Shown one piece after another: positions 1 through 11,570 of a DNA stretch of 64,000 bases. A program made the position numbers and the translations under genes. The notes under the pieces were generated by a model. That model ran no database searches. It saw only the letters and a program-made list of their open reading frames with translations, and was not told the origin of the DNA. Numbering within the stretch: position 1 is the stretch's first letter; every line of letters starts with the position of its first letter. Source of the stretch: Pocillopora verrucosa (taxonomy: Eukaryota > Cnidaria > Anthozoa > Scleractinia > Pocilloporidae); NCBI RefSeq assembly GCF_036669915.1, contig NC_089324.1, positions 3,888,244-3,952,243 of the forward strand, given 5' to 3'.

Positions 1-214
1 CCTGCGTTTTTTTGTATCGTGATGTTACCTCGTTTGTATTTCTGTAGCATCTTCAGTTGACGTAACGTTTGTTGTGTTACGTGATGTTACTCTGTGTTGT
101 ACTAAACTTTACGTTACGTTACGTGACGTTTTGGTGCGTTACGCGTTCTTACGTTACCGTACATCTCTTTATGTTGCACCTCAACGTCATGTCTTTTCTC
201 TTTCATCTCGTTAG
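1..214. other. Intron sequence with degenerate CGTTACG-type simple repeat
   Basis: Intron upstream of the first visible ALDH6A1 exon. About 60-165 is made of imperfect GTTACGT/TGTTACG words. No coding signal was seen, and the intron ends in a TTAG acceptor at 211-214. Confidence 0.5.
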
Positions 215-2739
215 GTCATCAGCCAGGTACAGATCTCGGACCTGTCATTTCACCAGCATCGAAAGAACGAATCTGTAATCTGGTGCAATCTGGTATTGAG
301 GAAGGAGCAAAGGTAGGAATTTCTCTCTAGCGGAGACATGCCTTCTCGCCAGAATAAAGAAATGTTGGATTTTGCGCTGGAGAGTACCAGCCGATCATGT
401 ATTTTCTGCAGGAAGTTGGGTTTCCCCTTCGCGGAAAATCAGTGACACACTCAACTGTGCTTTGTACGCCACTCTTTTGTTCTTACCACAATTTGACGTC
501 ATCTTTGATCTATCACTGAACAGACGCACAGCAACATGGAATTTATTTGATAACCCTTTAACTCCCATGAGTGACCAAAACAGAATTTCTCCTTACGATA
601 TCAATACAATATCAACCAGACAGGTGATGAGAATAAAGAAAAATATCAATTTGGGAATAATTAGTTGATTCAATACTTAATTCTCTGAACTAACATTACA
701 AGAATTGTATGGTTGACAGTAAGGAGAATTACAAATTTGATCTGCGAGTTACAGTGTTAAATTTACCACATAGAATTTATAGAATGGAATTCAGAGGAAT
801 TCTCTCTTTAATTAGGATTCATTCAAATTAAACTGACAATTTAATCTTTTGACAGGTTGAACTTGATGGCCGTGACGTTGTAGTGAAAGGTTTCGAAAAA
901 GGAAATTTTATTGCTCCAACCATCGTGTCCAATGTCACAGTAAGTAACACTATTTTCTATAGTTTTACGCTTATTTAGCCTGTAACTGCTCTAAAAAGAG
1001 AAAGAGAGGGGAAAAAAAGGGGAAAATGAGTGGCTTATCGTGTTTGAGCCAATCAGAGTAAGCACGCTCGTTGGTGTGACATTTTAGAAGCGCTTTGCAC
1101 GTGTTCGAAAATTTGCTGAGTTTTTCATCAGAGGCATACTCTTCAGTACGTGGTTCTGTTTTGCATCTTTTTCCCGCGCTTCCGTATTTTTCAACCCTAG
1201 ATGCTAGTCTCATCTTTCGCAAGCGCAACGGTATTATTCTTAATACCAACCTAGTTCCCAGGATCTCTCCTCTTCCCCCCTCTCCCCTCCCCCTTATTCT
1301 AGGAGGTGAAAAGAAGAAAGAGCCTGGGAACGAGGGTGGTGCGAAACATTCTTTACTGCTCACGATTGCCTTTTGTTTCTTTCGTTACTCCAGCCGGAAA
1401 TGACGTGTTACAAGGAGGAGATCTTTGGACCTGTTCTTATCACTATGAATGTGGACACTCTGGATGATGTAATGTTCAATTTTCATTACTTTAAAATTTC
1501 ACTTTCACCAGGGGACGCGGTAGCACAGCAGGGGACGCGGTAGCACAGCAGTTGGCGCGCTACAGATCAGAGGGTCTGGGTCCCTTTAATTACCAAAATC
1601 TGATTCTGGATTATTCGTACTGTCTGTCTTAACATTTCTCGCAATCTTAGCTTTAAGAACTTGATGTAAAATCAAGAAACGTTTCTTAGTTGATTATTTT
1701 CTTTCTTCTCATAACATTTCTGCGTGAAAATGCATTAACATTACAAGGAGAAATTCCTTTTTGACTCTCAAGGGTTAAAGAATTAATTTTGTGGGTTGAA
1801 CAGAGGTTTGTTCGTTTCATTTAAGGCTATTGACATTGTGAACAGTAACCCGTACGGTAATGGAACTGCTATCTTCACAAACTCTGGATCAATAGCACGA
1901 AAATACCAGCACAAAGTGGATGTTGGACAAGTGAGTAACAAAAAGCGTTAAAGTGTATTTCTACTGTGTTACAAAATCAGAACAAAGGAAAAAACCCGAA
2001 GAAGTTTAAGTAAAAGACAAGGAAACTGCTTGAAACGCGGGAAAACGCGGGTGACCAAGTCGCGGTTTGCGATCTTATTGGTTGAGAAGGTGGCGCGAGC
2101 TGTTTTCTGAACCAATCACATATCGAAGTAAAGCAAAACCAAAGCCATCCTGGATCAGTTGGTAAGATTATTTGATTTTTTTCTTTCATCGTAGATCGGT
2201 GTCAACGTTCCCATCCCAGTCCCCCTTCCCATGTTCTCTTTCACTGGATCACGTGGTTCTTTCTTAGGAGATGCGCACTTCTACGGAAAACAGGTTGGTA
2301 AAGATGTCTCAAACGTGTGTGTGGGGGGGGGGGGGGTAACATGTTGATCCTGTACAAGACAAAATCCTTTCATTTCGCTTCTTTGCTCAAAACGAAATTG
2401 TCATTGAAAATGAGGAGTAAGATTCCTCTCATCTTCTGTGTGCTTGGCTTATTCGGATTGTGATTTCAGCCCTTAATGAAAGAGCCTTACGTTTGGCGAA
2501 TGATACTAGCTGGAGCGGAATTGGGAGCCAGCCACCCATATTTTCACTTTTCACTTCTACTGGGTCCCATTTACTATCTAAGAGCTTTGTTTTACTGGCT
2601 TACTAAACATCGACTTTTCTTTTGAATTTGTGTTCAGGGCATCAACTTCTACCTGGAAGTAAAGACCATCACAAGTCTCTGGAGAGACGAAGATGCAGAA
2701 GCCCTCAAAGCACCAACAGCGTTCCCCACTATGAAGTAA
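215..2739 (+). CDS. ALDH6A1: Methylmalonate-semialdehyde dehydrogenase, C-terminal exons (5' end outside window)
   Basis: Mitochondrial CoA-acylating dehydrogenase of valine and thymine breakdown. Six exons with GT-AG borders: 215-312, 856-939, 1394-1468, 1826-1930, 2195-2293 and 2638-2739 (TAA stop). The spliced frame reads through without a stop and matches the C-terminal third of ALDH6A1 as I remember it: [17 protein letters not shown], then [53 protein letters not shown] and a C-terminal KTITSLW. The first exon starts with two bases that complete a Gly codon. The nucleophile cysteine lies in upstream exons and cannot be seen here. Introns carry a MITE (551-760) and a tRNA-like repeat (1511-1584). 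No frameshift or stop was seen, so the gene looks functional. Confidence 0.93.
551..760. repeat. MITE of the TAACCCTTTAACTCCC family (ALDH6A1 intron)
   Basis: Starts TAACCCTTTAACTCCC and carries the paired internal TTCTCCTTAC / GTAAGGAGAA words seen in the other copies. The right end is degenerate. The about 75 bp to its left, with CACAATTTGACGTCATC, recur next to another copy at about 3,755-3,833, so the repeated unit here is larger than the MITE itself. Confidence 0.75.
1511..1584 (+). repeat. tRNA-derived SINE-like fragment with a 20-bp tandem duplication
   Basis: The block GGGGACGCGGTAGCACAGCA occurs twice head to tail at 1511-1530 and 1531-1550, followed by a tRNA-like GTTGGCGCGCTAC and GGGTCTGGGTCCC. 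It resembles a tRNA A-box and B-box arrangement. It lies inside an ALDH6A1 intron. No full cloverleaf can be folded. Confidence 0.45.
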
Positions 2740-3131
2740 ATCAAGGAAGCAAAAAATTAGCACAGAATTCTTGCCATATATGAAGCGTAGACCTCATTTA
2801 GTACCCAGATTTTTCTTGTGTGATTGGTCACGGGAGATCTGGGTGTAAGACCAACACTCCGCGTACGGACCAGAGATTGAGATTTGAATGAATAAAAAAA
2901 TGGCTTTTGTGTGGGTGACATAAACGAAAGAGATGTAGAGGAAAAATTCAACCGTTCATGTTTCACAACGATACTGTGAGTGTTTAGCGATGGAAGGAAA
3001 GTTAGAAACCCAAGGAGAGAATATTTTTAATGGCGGCTGAATATTATGACTCAGTATTGCTAATGTACTCTTCAATTCTTGCAGACTATTGACCGTACAT
3101 CTGTATATTGCTACTCTGTGGACTGTCCGTA

Positions 3132-3137
3132 AATAAA
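3132..3137 (+). terminator. Polyadenylation signal AATAAA of ALDH6A1
   Basis: Canonical AATAAA about 395 bp after the ALDH6A1 stop and before the foldback repeat. This implies a 3' UTR of roughly 0.4 kb. Assignment is by position only. Confidence 0.5.
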
Positions 3138-3318
3138 GCAGTTACCTAACATGTCAATTCTTCAGCAGTGTAGTAGAATGAAGAAAAAAGCCCTCTTAAA
3201 ATGATTAAAATATCGAACTTCGCGCGAGTGACTTCACTGTTTCGATGAGACATACGAAATTATTAAATGAGAGATCACGTGCGCTTGCCTTAGACACCAT
3301 ATGTTATGCTGAATTACA

Positions 3319-3517
3319 GCAGGTAATTTAGTGTTAACAACTGGGTTGAAAACGTAAATTAGCCACCTTAAAGGGTAAAAAAGCTGACGTTTCGAGCGTT
3401 AGCCCTTCCTCAATCGCTCTGACGAAGGGCTAACGCTCGAAACGTCAGCTTTTTTACCCTTTACGGTGGCTAATTTACGTTTTCAACCCAGTTGTTGACA
3501 CTAAATTACCTGCTATA

Positions 3518-3562
<45 letters not shown>

Positions 3563-3570
3563 TTTATTCA
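3319..3570. repeat. Foldback element (long inverted repeat) with conserved tail
   Basis: Left arm about 3319-3405 (starting GCAGGTAATTTAGTG) and right arm about 3420-3513 (ending CACTAAATTACCTGC) are nearly perfect reverse complements with a very short loop. A one-sided tail with GCAGCACCACAGTTTC follows. Related sequences occur at 14,700, 20,135 and 46,719. One reading frame of the arms (DEGLTLETSAF) suggests derivation from a retroelement coding end; that is inference. Confidence 0.85.
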
Positions 3571-3832
3571 TGCTGAATTACACACGCATTTGGATTGATG
3601 AAGAATAGACGCTCACCTTTCACAAATTTTATTCTTCATTATTTAAATCAAATAGATTCCATGTTTCCGTGGCTCAGTTCAGTGAGAGATCACAAAAGAC
3701 GGCAAAAGGTGGGTAGAACATCGATGACACATGTGGCTGTACCTCGTGAACTTCGCTTTTGTTCTTACCACATTTTGACGTCATCTGTGATCTATTATTG
3801 AACAGACACACGGCAACGTGGAATCTATTCGG

Positions 3833-3990
3833 TAACCCTTAAACTTCCAAGATCTAATAGTTAATTCTCCCCTTCAGCTACCACTTTTTGCCTTGTAATT
3901 ATAAATTACTGACGAGAATCTGGTATCAGATCAAGATATTTTAACCTAGGGAGAAGTTACATTTTTGTCACCTTTGGGAGTTAAACGGTT
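3833..3990. repeat. MITE of the TAACCCTTTAACTCCC family
   Basis: TAACCCTTAAACTTCC start, internal AATTCTCC and terminal GGGAGTTAAACGG. Same family as 551-760, including about 75 bp of shared left flank. Confidence 0.7.
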
Positions 3991-4836
3991 CAGTAGATGT
4001 GCGGCTCTGGCGGTTTGCATTCGCGCGTATATTTGAGAAATATTTCATGAAAACAGTATGACTTTTCCGAGATTCCCTAGCCTCAATTTATCATTTGATG
4101 ATTAGAGAAATAATCCAAAGTTATGCAGACTCTTGACTACGCCCAGATTCTTCAAACATCCTGAGTGTTAATATGAGGCTACGTAAACACGGGAAATTGA
4201 AAGTCCTTTTATGGTTAAACTGACGTGGAAAAGGTTTTAAGCTGATTATTACCTGAGATCAAATCATAAGTTATGACATATAAAATGAACATCTTGTCAT
4301 CTTAATCTTATTTAATTTCAGTCACAGTTTAAACGCCTAAGGAATGAAACGAATTGTTAACAAGCTTAGGACTAATCTTCGTATTTTAGTCTTACAACTA
4401 AGTTAAAAACATGAGAAACGCCTCCTTTCCTAAACGCCTCTAAAATTAAGAATAACCGCTGGTGCTGTCTCATGTGGGTGGTTATGGTTCGTTCCCAAGG
4501 TTGCAGACTTGTGTCTATAATTTTCTTCTCGAAAAATTATTTTTGTTAGAGAAGAAATTGAAAGAAAGAGAGATTTCCCCTGCGATGCCCCCTTCCATTC
4601 TTCGCAAATGTTCGGCAAATTATTGAAGATACTCGCAGAGACTCGGAATCTTTCGGTTTTTCAGTTTGAGGTCCTAGCGGAAAGCCTGGGAACTAAAAAT
4701 CCGATGGCAAACAAACAACCATCGAGTTGTTCGTGAACGGACGTAAGCGCCTGAAGCTGTCCTTCTTGGCTAAAAATAAAACGGGAAATAGCAACATCTG
4801 CTCATGGACAAGGAACTGTTAGGTTAGAAGCGAATT

Positions 4837-7800
4837 ATGGCCGAAGGAGGAGGTTGGCCGTGGTCCTCTCGCCGTCGAAGTCATCGAGAACGTAACGATA
4901 GAGAAGCGAAAGACAGCGACGATTTGGATCGCGACTTGTTGAGAGTTGTTCTAAGCGACTCAGAAGATTTTGTCCCTGAGGACGTCAAAAGCACTTCATC
5001 CGTTGCTTGCAGTTGTGCTTCAGATTTTCAAGAGGAACATTCCAGCTGCAATTCATCCAGTGAGAAAAGTTGTCCAAATTTGATCGATCTTGACCCAGAG
5101 CTGCCTTCGAATTCTCGTAGCTTACGATGGTTAGCGAAAAAAGTTTCTCGACGTAGAAGTTCAAAAGAATCTGCAAAAACTTCCGCTGATAAGAATCGTA
5201 AAAGTGACCGTGATGAAAATGGTCTAAGCTATCACGCTCGTTGTCTGCAAGAAGCGAAACGGGTGAGAGAGAAAGCTGAGTTGGAAGCTTTGCAACGGAG
5301 AACAAATCCTCAAGTGCGACGCCGGAGACCACTTAGTTTACTGGGTTCACGATCAGCTGGGAAAGATGGCGATGGCGGGTTTCAAGGTGCAAGGAGAAGA
5401 AGATTCTCGCTTTCGTGGGGGTTTCGAAGGGAAGATTCAAATACAGAAGTTGTGGGAGATGGCTATAATGCAGCAGTTCAAACCCTCCGATCCCCTTCAC
5501 TTCCTCGTGAGGCAAATCAAGACTGCAATCAATCCAATGCTATTAGCCTTGAAGAATTTGAACGAAGGCGAAAGGAAAAGGCTCGAATGAAAGCAGCCCA
5601 GCATAAATTGGAGTATTTCCTTATAAACGATATCGCATCTATCACGAATTGCCCGTGGTACTGGGGAAAAATTAATAGATTTGAGGCTGAAAAGGTGAGC
5701 TTCAATTTAATTAGCTAGATAATGGTGTATATTGGTACGATGTTATGAGGACTTATGCCAAGTAATAATGTCGACGGAGAAATATCCAACATAGGGGATT
5801 TTTTGAAAATCGTTATTTTGTTAGGGGCGACTTTCATTTGAAAACGCTTGTAAAATTATTGCTTGATATGAGAAAGTAAAAGGTTTTCAGGTAGATTTCG
5901 TTTTCTTGCTACTTAATCTTGTTACTTACTCTCATCTTTTGGAATAGAGCACTGTTTTGACTCGGCCAATGAAAGTGTATTAAGATACAGTTTTACGACG
6001 TGTTAGAAAAAAAAAAAAAACTCGAGTAAAATATTTACCCCAAAGTGCGGAAAAGGTTTCCCTAATTAACGTATTGATAAGATGTCTCTGATCTAGCTGC
6101 AATTTATCCTTTTGCCTCAATTAAAGATGTGAATATGGCACCTGTCAATTCTTGAGAGTCTAATCTAAATTTGTACAAAGTATTTTAAAAACAGGATGCG
6201 TTCATAATGTGCCTCTTAAATTTCATAATGTCATGAACTTTAAAAGGGTTTATCCTTGAGTCTGGAAAAAAATGAGATAGTTTCTTGAGAGTGTCAAAGG
6301 ATATTGAAATTTAAGCCTTTTATGGTAAAATACTTTTGTTCTGCATAAGAATGCATCTGTTATTCTGGCATAAAACAGAATTCAGAGACTGGTGTAGATA
6401 GAAAGAGCCTAAGGCACTTTATTTATATCAGATATTTGTTAATGGGAACTAAATGTTTTAATATATTGGGTTTTACAGGAGAGCAAACATAATTTTTTTC
6501 ATCATCGCATTAGCTATGTCCTCAAAATGTTCCTCATGGTAATTAAAGTGCTGATACGCATTGATTAAAACTACAAAAACTGCAAAAAAACAACTCGAGT
6601 GGGTGCCTTGCAATAGATGTTACTGAGAACTACTTCTCATAGATGTCATGTGTGGGTTGATTTTGGTCATCCGATTATTTTGTCAGTAAAGTTTGGCTCT
6701 GTGCCACTCCATTAATATACCTTATTATTCATATCAAGTTTAGAGCTGTGTATTCTCCAAAGTGTTCCCTATACATTTCCTATGGTTGTGATAAGGAGAA
6801 CTTGTATTTCAATTAGGGCTTCTATTGTTAGGAATCATCTCCTTTATTAAGAAAGATGTTTTTTCATCTTGTCACAAGTGTGGGACAAGAAAAGTAGTTT
6901 TGTCAAAAACAGTATACTATTGACATTGTTGATCCTAGCAGTATGCGGGACGTGTGTCATGTGAACTTCGTAATAGACCCCGCTCACCGAAGAGTCTTTG
7001 TGGCTCAGTGGTAGAGTATTGGAGCGCAAATCCGAAGGTTTGAGGTTTGATTCCTCATGAAGACTCAGAATTTTTCTTTGTCCCATGCTCGTGACAAGAC
7101 AAAAAACATCTTTCTTAGTTTTTTTCACTGAGCTCAAAACTTACCATCTCTACTTTTCTGTCATCTCCTTTATTCTCCTGACATTAATGCTTGATTCAAC
7201 AGGAATGCTGTAATAAGAATTTACATGCTAGTCACTCTTAGGAGTTAAAGGGTTAATTCTCGTTACCAGTCTGCATTTATGACTTCATGCAAACCGTCAC
7301 AGAAACCTGACAAGATTTAAGTAGTAACTAAAAAATTAAAAATTATTCCCTTGGACACTACACAAGGTATAATACATTTAGTTATCAATGAACAAAGAAG
7401 ACAAGGGATTATGGGAAAGATACAAGAGCCTCTTTATCTCATCATGCAAGAATTTCAACAACTTTTTCCATAAGGGGCTGTTGCTGATTTAATAGGTGGC
7501 TGTGCTTGTGAAAACACCTAAACATGAGAGCCTGTTTGCAAGCTAACAGACAGCAGTAAGTGGAGGTATAGGCTTCAGTACAGAAATTCTCCTTACTATC
7601 GGCCTTTCATTTCCTCCCATAGTAGTTCTGAGAATTTAGTGTTGCCGGCAAATCAAATTGTATACCTAAGTTGATATTTTTCTTTATTCTCATCACTTGT
7701 CAATGTGTTGTTTTTGTGACATAGGAAGGAGAAACTAGCTCTAGGTTGCCCATGGAGGTAAAGGGGTTTAATCCAGATTCTCAAATTTTTGCTTCAGGTG

Positions 7801-8262
7801 TTGGAAGGCCTTCCAGATGGAACTTTTCTGCTGCGTGATAGTGCACAATATCACTACCTGTTCTCTGTGAGTTTCCGCCGCTACTCTCGTACTTATCATG
7901 CACGGATTGAACAGTGGAAACATCGCTACAGCTTTGATAAACCTAGTGATTACTCCTTTCACTCCACAAGTGTTTGCCAGCTGTTACAGCATTACTCTCG
8001 AGCTGAGCAGTGCATGTACTATGAACCTCTTTTGCTAAAGCCATTGCATAGGAGGAATCCAGTTTCACTGCAAGATCTGTGCCGTGCAGTGATTAGCAGC
8101 CACACAACATTTCAAGGAGTCAGTGATCTTCCTCTGCCAAACACCCTTCAGATTTTCTTGAGAGAGTTTCATTACAAAGTTCCAGTGAAGAGGACTGAGG
8201 AGAAAAGTACCCAGACACTGGCACCAAGAAAGAGATTTAGCTTCTCATTCCATAGAGACTAG
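4837..8262 (+). CDS. Suppressor of cytokine signalling, SOCS4/SOCS5-type
   Basis: Substrate receptor of an Elongin BC-Cullin5 ubiquitin ligase that binds phosphotyrosine on activated receptors or kinases. Two exons, 4837-5694 (286 codons) and 7798-8262, join in phase 0 across GTGAGC and TTCAG borders to give 440 aa. The N-terminal about 270 residues are Ser/Arg-rich and low complexity. The SH2 domain spans about 274-372, beginning CPWYWGKINRFEAEK, with FLLRDS at 296-301 whose Arg299 is the expected phosphotyrosine-binding residue. The SOCS box is about 374-413: SLQDLCRAVI is the BC box and LPLP (397-400) matches the Cul5 box. A short basic tail ends at 440. Length and the long N-terminal extension favour SOCS4/5 over SOCS1-3 or CISH. 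The intron carries a tRNA-derived SINE. Confidence 0.92.
6994..7115 (+). repeat. tRNA-derived SINE, tRNA-Cys-like head
   Basis: 6994-7065 folds as a 72-nt tRNA: acceptor GTCTTTG/TGAAGAC, D-stem GCTC/GAGT, anticodon stem TTGGA/TCCGA, T-stem TGAGG/CCTCA. The anticodon would be GCA (Cys), but position 33 is C instead of the invariant T, so it is not a good functional tRNA. The tail TTTCTTTGTCCCATGC...GACAAAAAACATCT recurs at about 49,140-49,193 and in part at 24,290-24,335, which marks a SINE. It sits inside the SOCS intron. Confidence 0.75.
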
Positions 8263-8269
8263 GTTCTAA

Positions 8270-8455
8270 CTTAATCCTAAAGTCCCTAACATCAGTTTGC
8301 ATATTCTCCATACTGTTCTTTACACATTTCATTTGGTACTGACCAGGAGAATTTTTTTAACACATAAGATCTTTTCCCTAATGACTTTAGCATTCAATTC
8401 AGCAGTGATGTTCTTGTGAGAAAATAGATGCCTATCACTCTTTGAGGTTAAAGGG
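8270..8455. repeat. MITE-like repeat (CCTAACATCAGT subfamily)
   Basis: Contains CCCTAACATCAGTTTGC, TATTCTCCATACTG, CAGGAGAAT and a terminal GAGGTTAAAGGGTT, the signature of the second subfamily also seen at 30,095-30,305 and 39,761-39,970. Confidence 0.6.
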
Positions 8456-10023
8456 TTCTGTTGGATTGAAAAAAAATCAGAATAAATTAGCAGCAAAGAC
8501 TGCCAGTAAGGAAATTTTCATTTAACCATACTCTTTAACATGCTTTTGTTGGTTAAACCGGTCAATTCTAGAATTTTAATGTAGAATCAATGGAATTCTG
8601 GGGGTAATAACATGAGGACATTATTCTCTGAGCTCAAATTTTTTAAATCATATTTTCTTATTTTATCATATCCATCATGAATTTTTCATGGCATTGAGGA
8701 AATAATACTAATGATATTTGCATGACACACTATCTTTGATCAGAGATACTTTTTCTTTGGCAAAGCTAGTTTTTGTTTTTACTGTTCTATCATTTCCTAG
8801 GAGTTCTTTTGAGTGCTGCTTGGAGGGAGTTAATGATTCTCAGATCTTTTGTTTAAATATTGAATCAATCAAAAAAAAAATTATATGATAAGTGTCAGGT
8901 ACATATGAATTTATACTCTATTTTAAAGATAATTGTTAAAAATAAATCTTATAACCCAGTTTATGACATGAATGATTTGAAACAAAAAAATTGCTCTGGT
9001 AAAATTCAAGAGCTTAATTATCCCTGTTTTGTTTCTATGAATATTTGGACACCAATATTACATTTACAAAACAATTTACAATTTAGTTGAAAATATAGCA
9101 AAGTGTATGTTAAACTATGAACTTTAAAATGTTTTGAGAGAATTTGTTAATGTTTTTGGTCATGTAGCACTTAGATTTTTTTTACATGCTTTACATATTT
9201 GCCTTATTTACACTCCTTAATCCAAATGATTACTTTGAGTCTAAAATCAGACAATTTAGCTATTGAGCAGTACTTTCTAGAAGTGCTATTGTAGAATATG
9301 TTGTAAAGAGTGGGTGTAACTTAAAATTCGCAGTTCAAAACCTTGGTGTTTCACATTGAGATGACTGCTACAGGACTTACCATTGTCCTCTATATTGGGA
9401 AGACACATACAAAACTTATCAAAAACTGTTCTTTGGAATGCTTATGTGGAAAACTTCCCTGTGGAAGAACTGCTCAAAAGCTTTTTGTTGTGATGTTTGC
9501 AATTTCCCTTTTGGGGCTTTATCTAGCAAAAACTGTATTTATTTTTAGTTGCAATTATTTTTCTCTTTATGGCTGATTTTCAGTCCACTTACTATATTCT
9601 GAAGTGCAAATATTTATGTTAGTCATTTATTTTTGAGTGAACAAAGAGGTGGAAGAGTAGAGGTTTCCGTTGTGAACTTGATTCTCAGGCAATGAGACAT
9701 GGCTGTTGATCTCAATTGATATTTGGGATTTAAATTTTGAAGTCATTCAAACTTAAAAGAAGCAAAAAATACTACTGCGCATTATTTAGAAAAGTGCAGA
9801 GATGCAGGAATGAGTCAATTTTGCCACAAACTTATCACTGGCACCTTTGACAAGCATATCAGAGATTCCTCACAGTTAGTTATTTTTAGCATATTAGCTA
9901 TATACATTTGTTAGATAGTGTTATCCCAAAGGGTTAATTTAAATTATTAAATGAAATTTTTTAAATTATGCACTTGTTGTCTCATTAACATTTTCAGTTT
10001 ACTTCTCCCTGGCTTCTACAGAA

Positions 10024-10143
10024 GGATCTCTTGGTGGGGGAAGTGGAGGGGGGGGGAATAATGATGGAGGAGTGCCTCCTAGCCATCCCTGCCGTGCTAG
10101 CTCACGACCCACCAGCTCTCAAAATCCTTCACCAAGAAGTTGA
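10024..10143 (+). other. Gly-rich open stretch, possible orphan terminal exon
   Basis: Preceded by a polypyrimidine tract and CTACAG, the frame from 10,024 reads GSLGGGSGGGGNNDGG and then a Ser/Pro-rich end, stopping at TGA 10,141-10,143. Composition differs from the AT-rich surroundings. No partner exon was found and I do not recognise it. It could be a terminal exon of an unseen transcript, or chance. Confidence 0.2.
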
Positions 10144-11570
10144 TGAAGCAATATAATGAAGATGAAATCCATTCCATATACCTCAGCGTTTGTTAGACGC
10201 GTTTTGTACTGTTCAAAACTTCAATAATCGCTGGCAAGTGAGCCTTCTCAAAACTCCTCAGGAGGATGGGGCCAGGAGTAATTGCGAAGCTTCACTTTTT
10301 CCTTACCAGGCTCTTTCATCTTTCAATATGGCGGAGGAGACGGATACGTAACGCGAGCGGCGGATATACCGAGCAGCAAGTGAAAGTGATTCTGCGTTGC
10401 AGTAACACAGATTGAAAAATGGCTCCAATGTATGAATCGGGAATGCGAATGGTCGCTATTGGATGGTAAGGAATTGTAATGTGTCGGTATATCTCAGCTA
10501 ACGATCGTATGATCCATTTTCTCTTCACTCCATTAGGGTCTGTTTTTGAATCGAACATCTTAAATTCGCAGTGTGGTTTTACTGATAATTTCATTCGGAA
10601 ACAAAGTTTCTCAAAATTTAGTGCTAGGGTGTAAAGTAGTCCACGTCCCAACCCCATTTGGAGCTTAGGGGACCCTGCTATAGAACTTACACCCCAATAG
10701 TGACAAGCATTTAATTTTTCCTCCTAATATCACCGCTGAATGAATCATTAAGGTCATGAGAATAAAGAAAACAATTACCAACCAATGAAGTTTTTGATCG
10801 TGAAACAAATTCTCCTTATCAATACTATAGGAAATGTATAAAGAATATTATGAAGAATATGTATTTTGAAGTTAGGACATAAAGAGTCAACTAAACGATG
10901 TACTTTCACAGAAATTAAGGAGAATTTTAGTTGATCAACATGACGTTTTTCTATTGTTAATTTTTTTAAGGGTGGTGATAGTCACAAGTGGAATCTCGTC
11001 CTTTATTTTCCTCAAGAGATATGTAGACAGAAAGAGACTTGAACTAATCAAAGCAAAACAAAGGGAAAGAATGTTAGGGGCATCAAAGGAATCCAAAGGA
11101 GAGTGAGAAGTGGGAAGAGATAGCAGTTTAATGCCAAAGAAACACAGAGTGGAAAAAGATTGGAATGATACCAGCAAAAGCCCTCTTCATGGGCCTTTCC
11201 AAGTCAAAGTCATCACTTCACTCTGTCCATTACAGCAGAATAAAGAGACTTAACCTTATAACTCTCAAGATCAGATTGTTAATTCTCCCCTTTAGCTGTT
11301 ACACATTTTCTTGTAAATTAGTAAAGAGAATTTGGTGTTAGATCAAGTTAAAAACTTATACCTTATATTTAAATCCTTGTGTCAAAATCTTTAATTTCTA
11401 TCTCTTCAGTAGTTTTTAGTCTTTACCAACCAATTGAGGGTGTCTTTTTGGTATTAGTTTGTGATTTTTACCTTGCAGTAACAAACCTTAGGACAAAGAG
11501 GTGATAATTAATATGTTTTTATTGGTGACAATTTAATTTTACAACTCCTCTGGGATGAAGCTAACTTTTG

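Larger units (their letters stand above)
2740..4836. other. Intergenic: ALDH6A1 3' UTR, foldback element, MITE, SOCS promoter side
   Basis: Contains the 3' UTR to about 3,150, the foldback repeat at 3,319-3,570, a MITE at 3,833-3,990 and AT-rich spacer. The 200 bp before 4,837 are presumably the 5' UTR and promoter of the SOCS gene. I see no TATA box or other site I could name, and no convincing coding sequence. Confidence 0.6.
8263..11570. other. Intergenic between SOCS and AAMP (convergent 3' ends)
   Basis: Probable SOCS 3' UTR, then AT-rich spacer with MITE-like stretches at about 8,270-8,455, 10,675-10,935 and 11,255-11,370. One Gly-rich open stretch lies at 10,024-10,143. Other open frames here are short, AT-biased and lack splice context or recognisable motifs. 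Confidence 0.5.

Noticed and set aside
971..1403. 130- and 102-codon overlapping frames in an ALDH6A1 intron
   Set aside because: They lie opposite each other in a single intron, have no motif and no codon bias, and contain a short inverted repeat (about 1,250-1,335).
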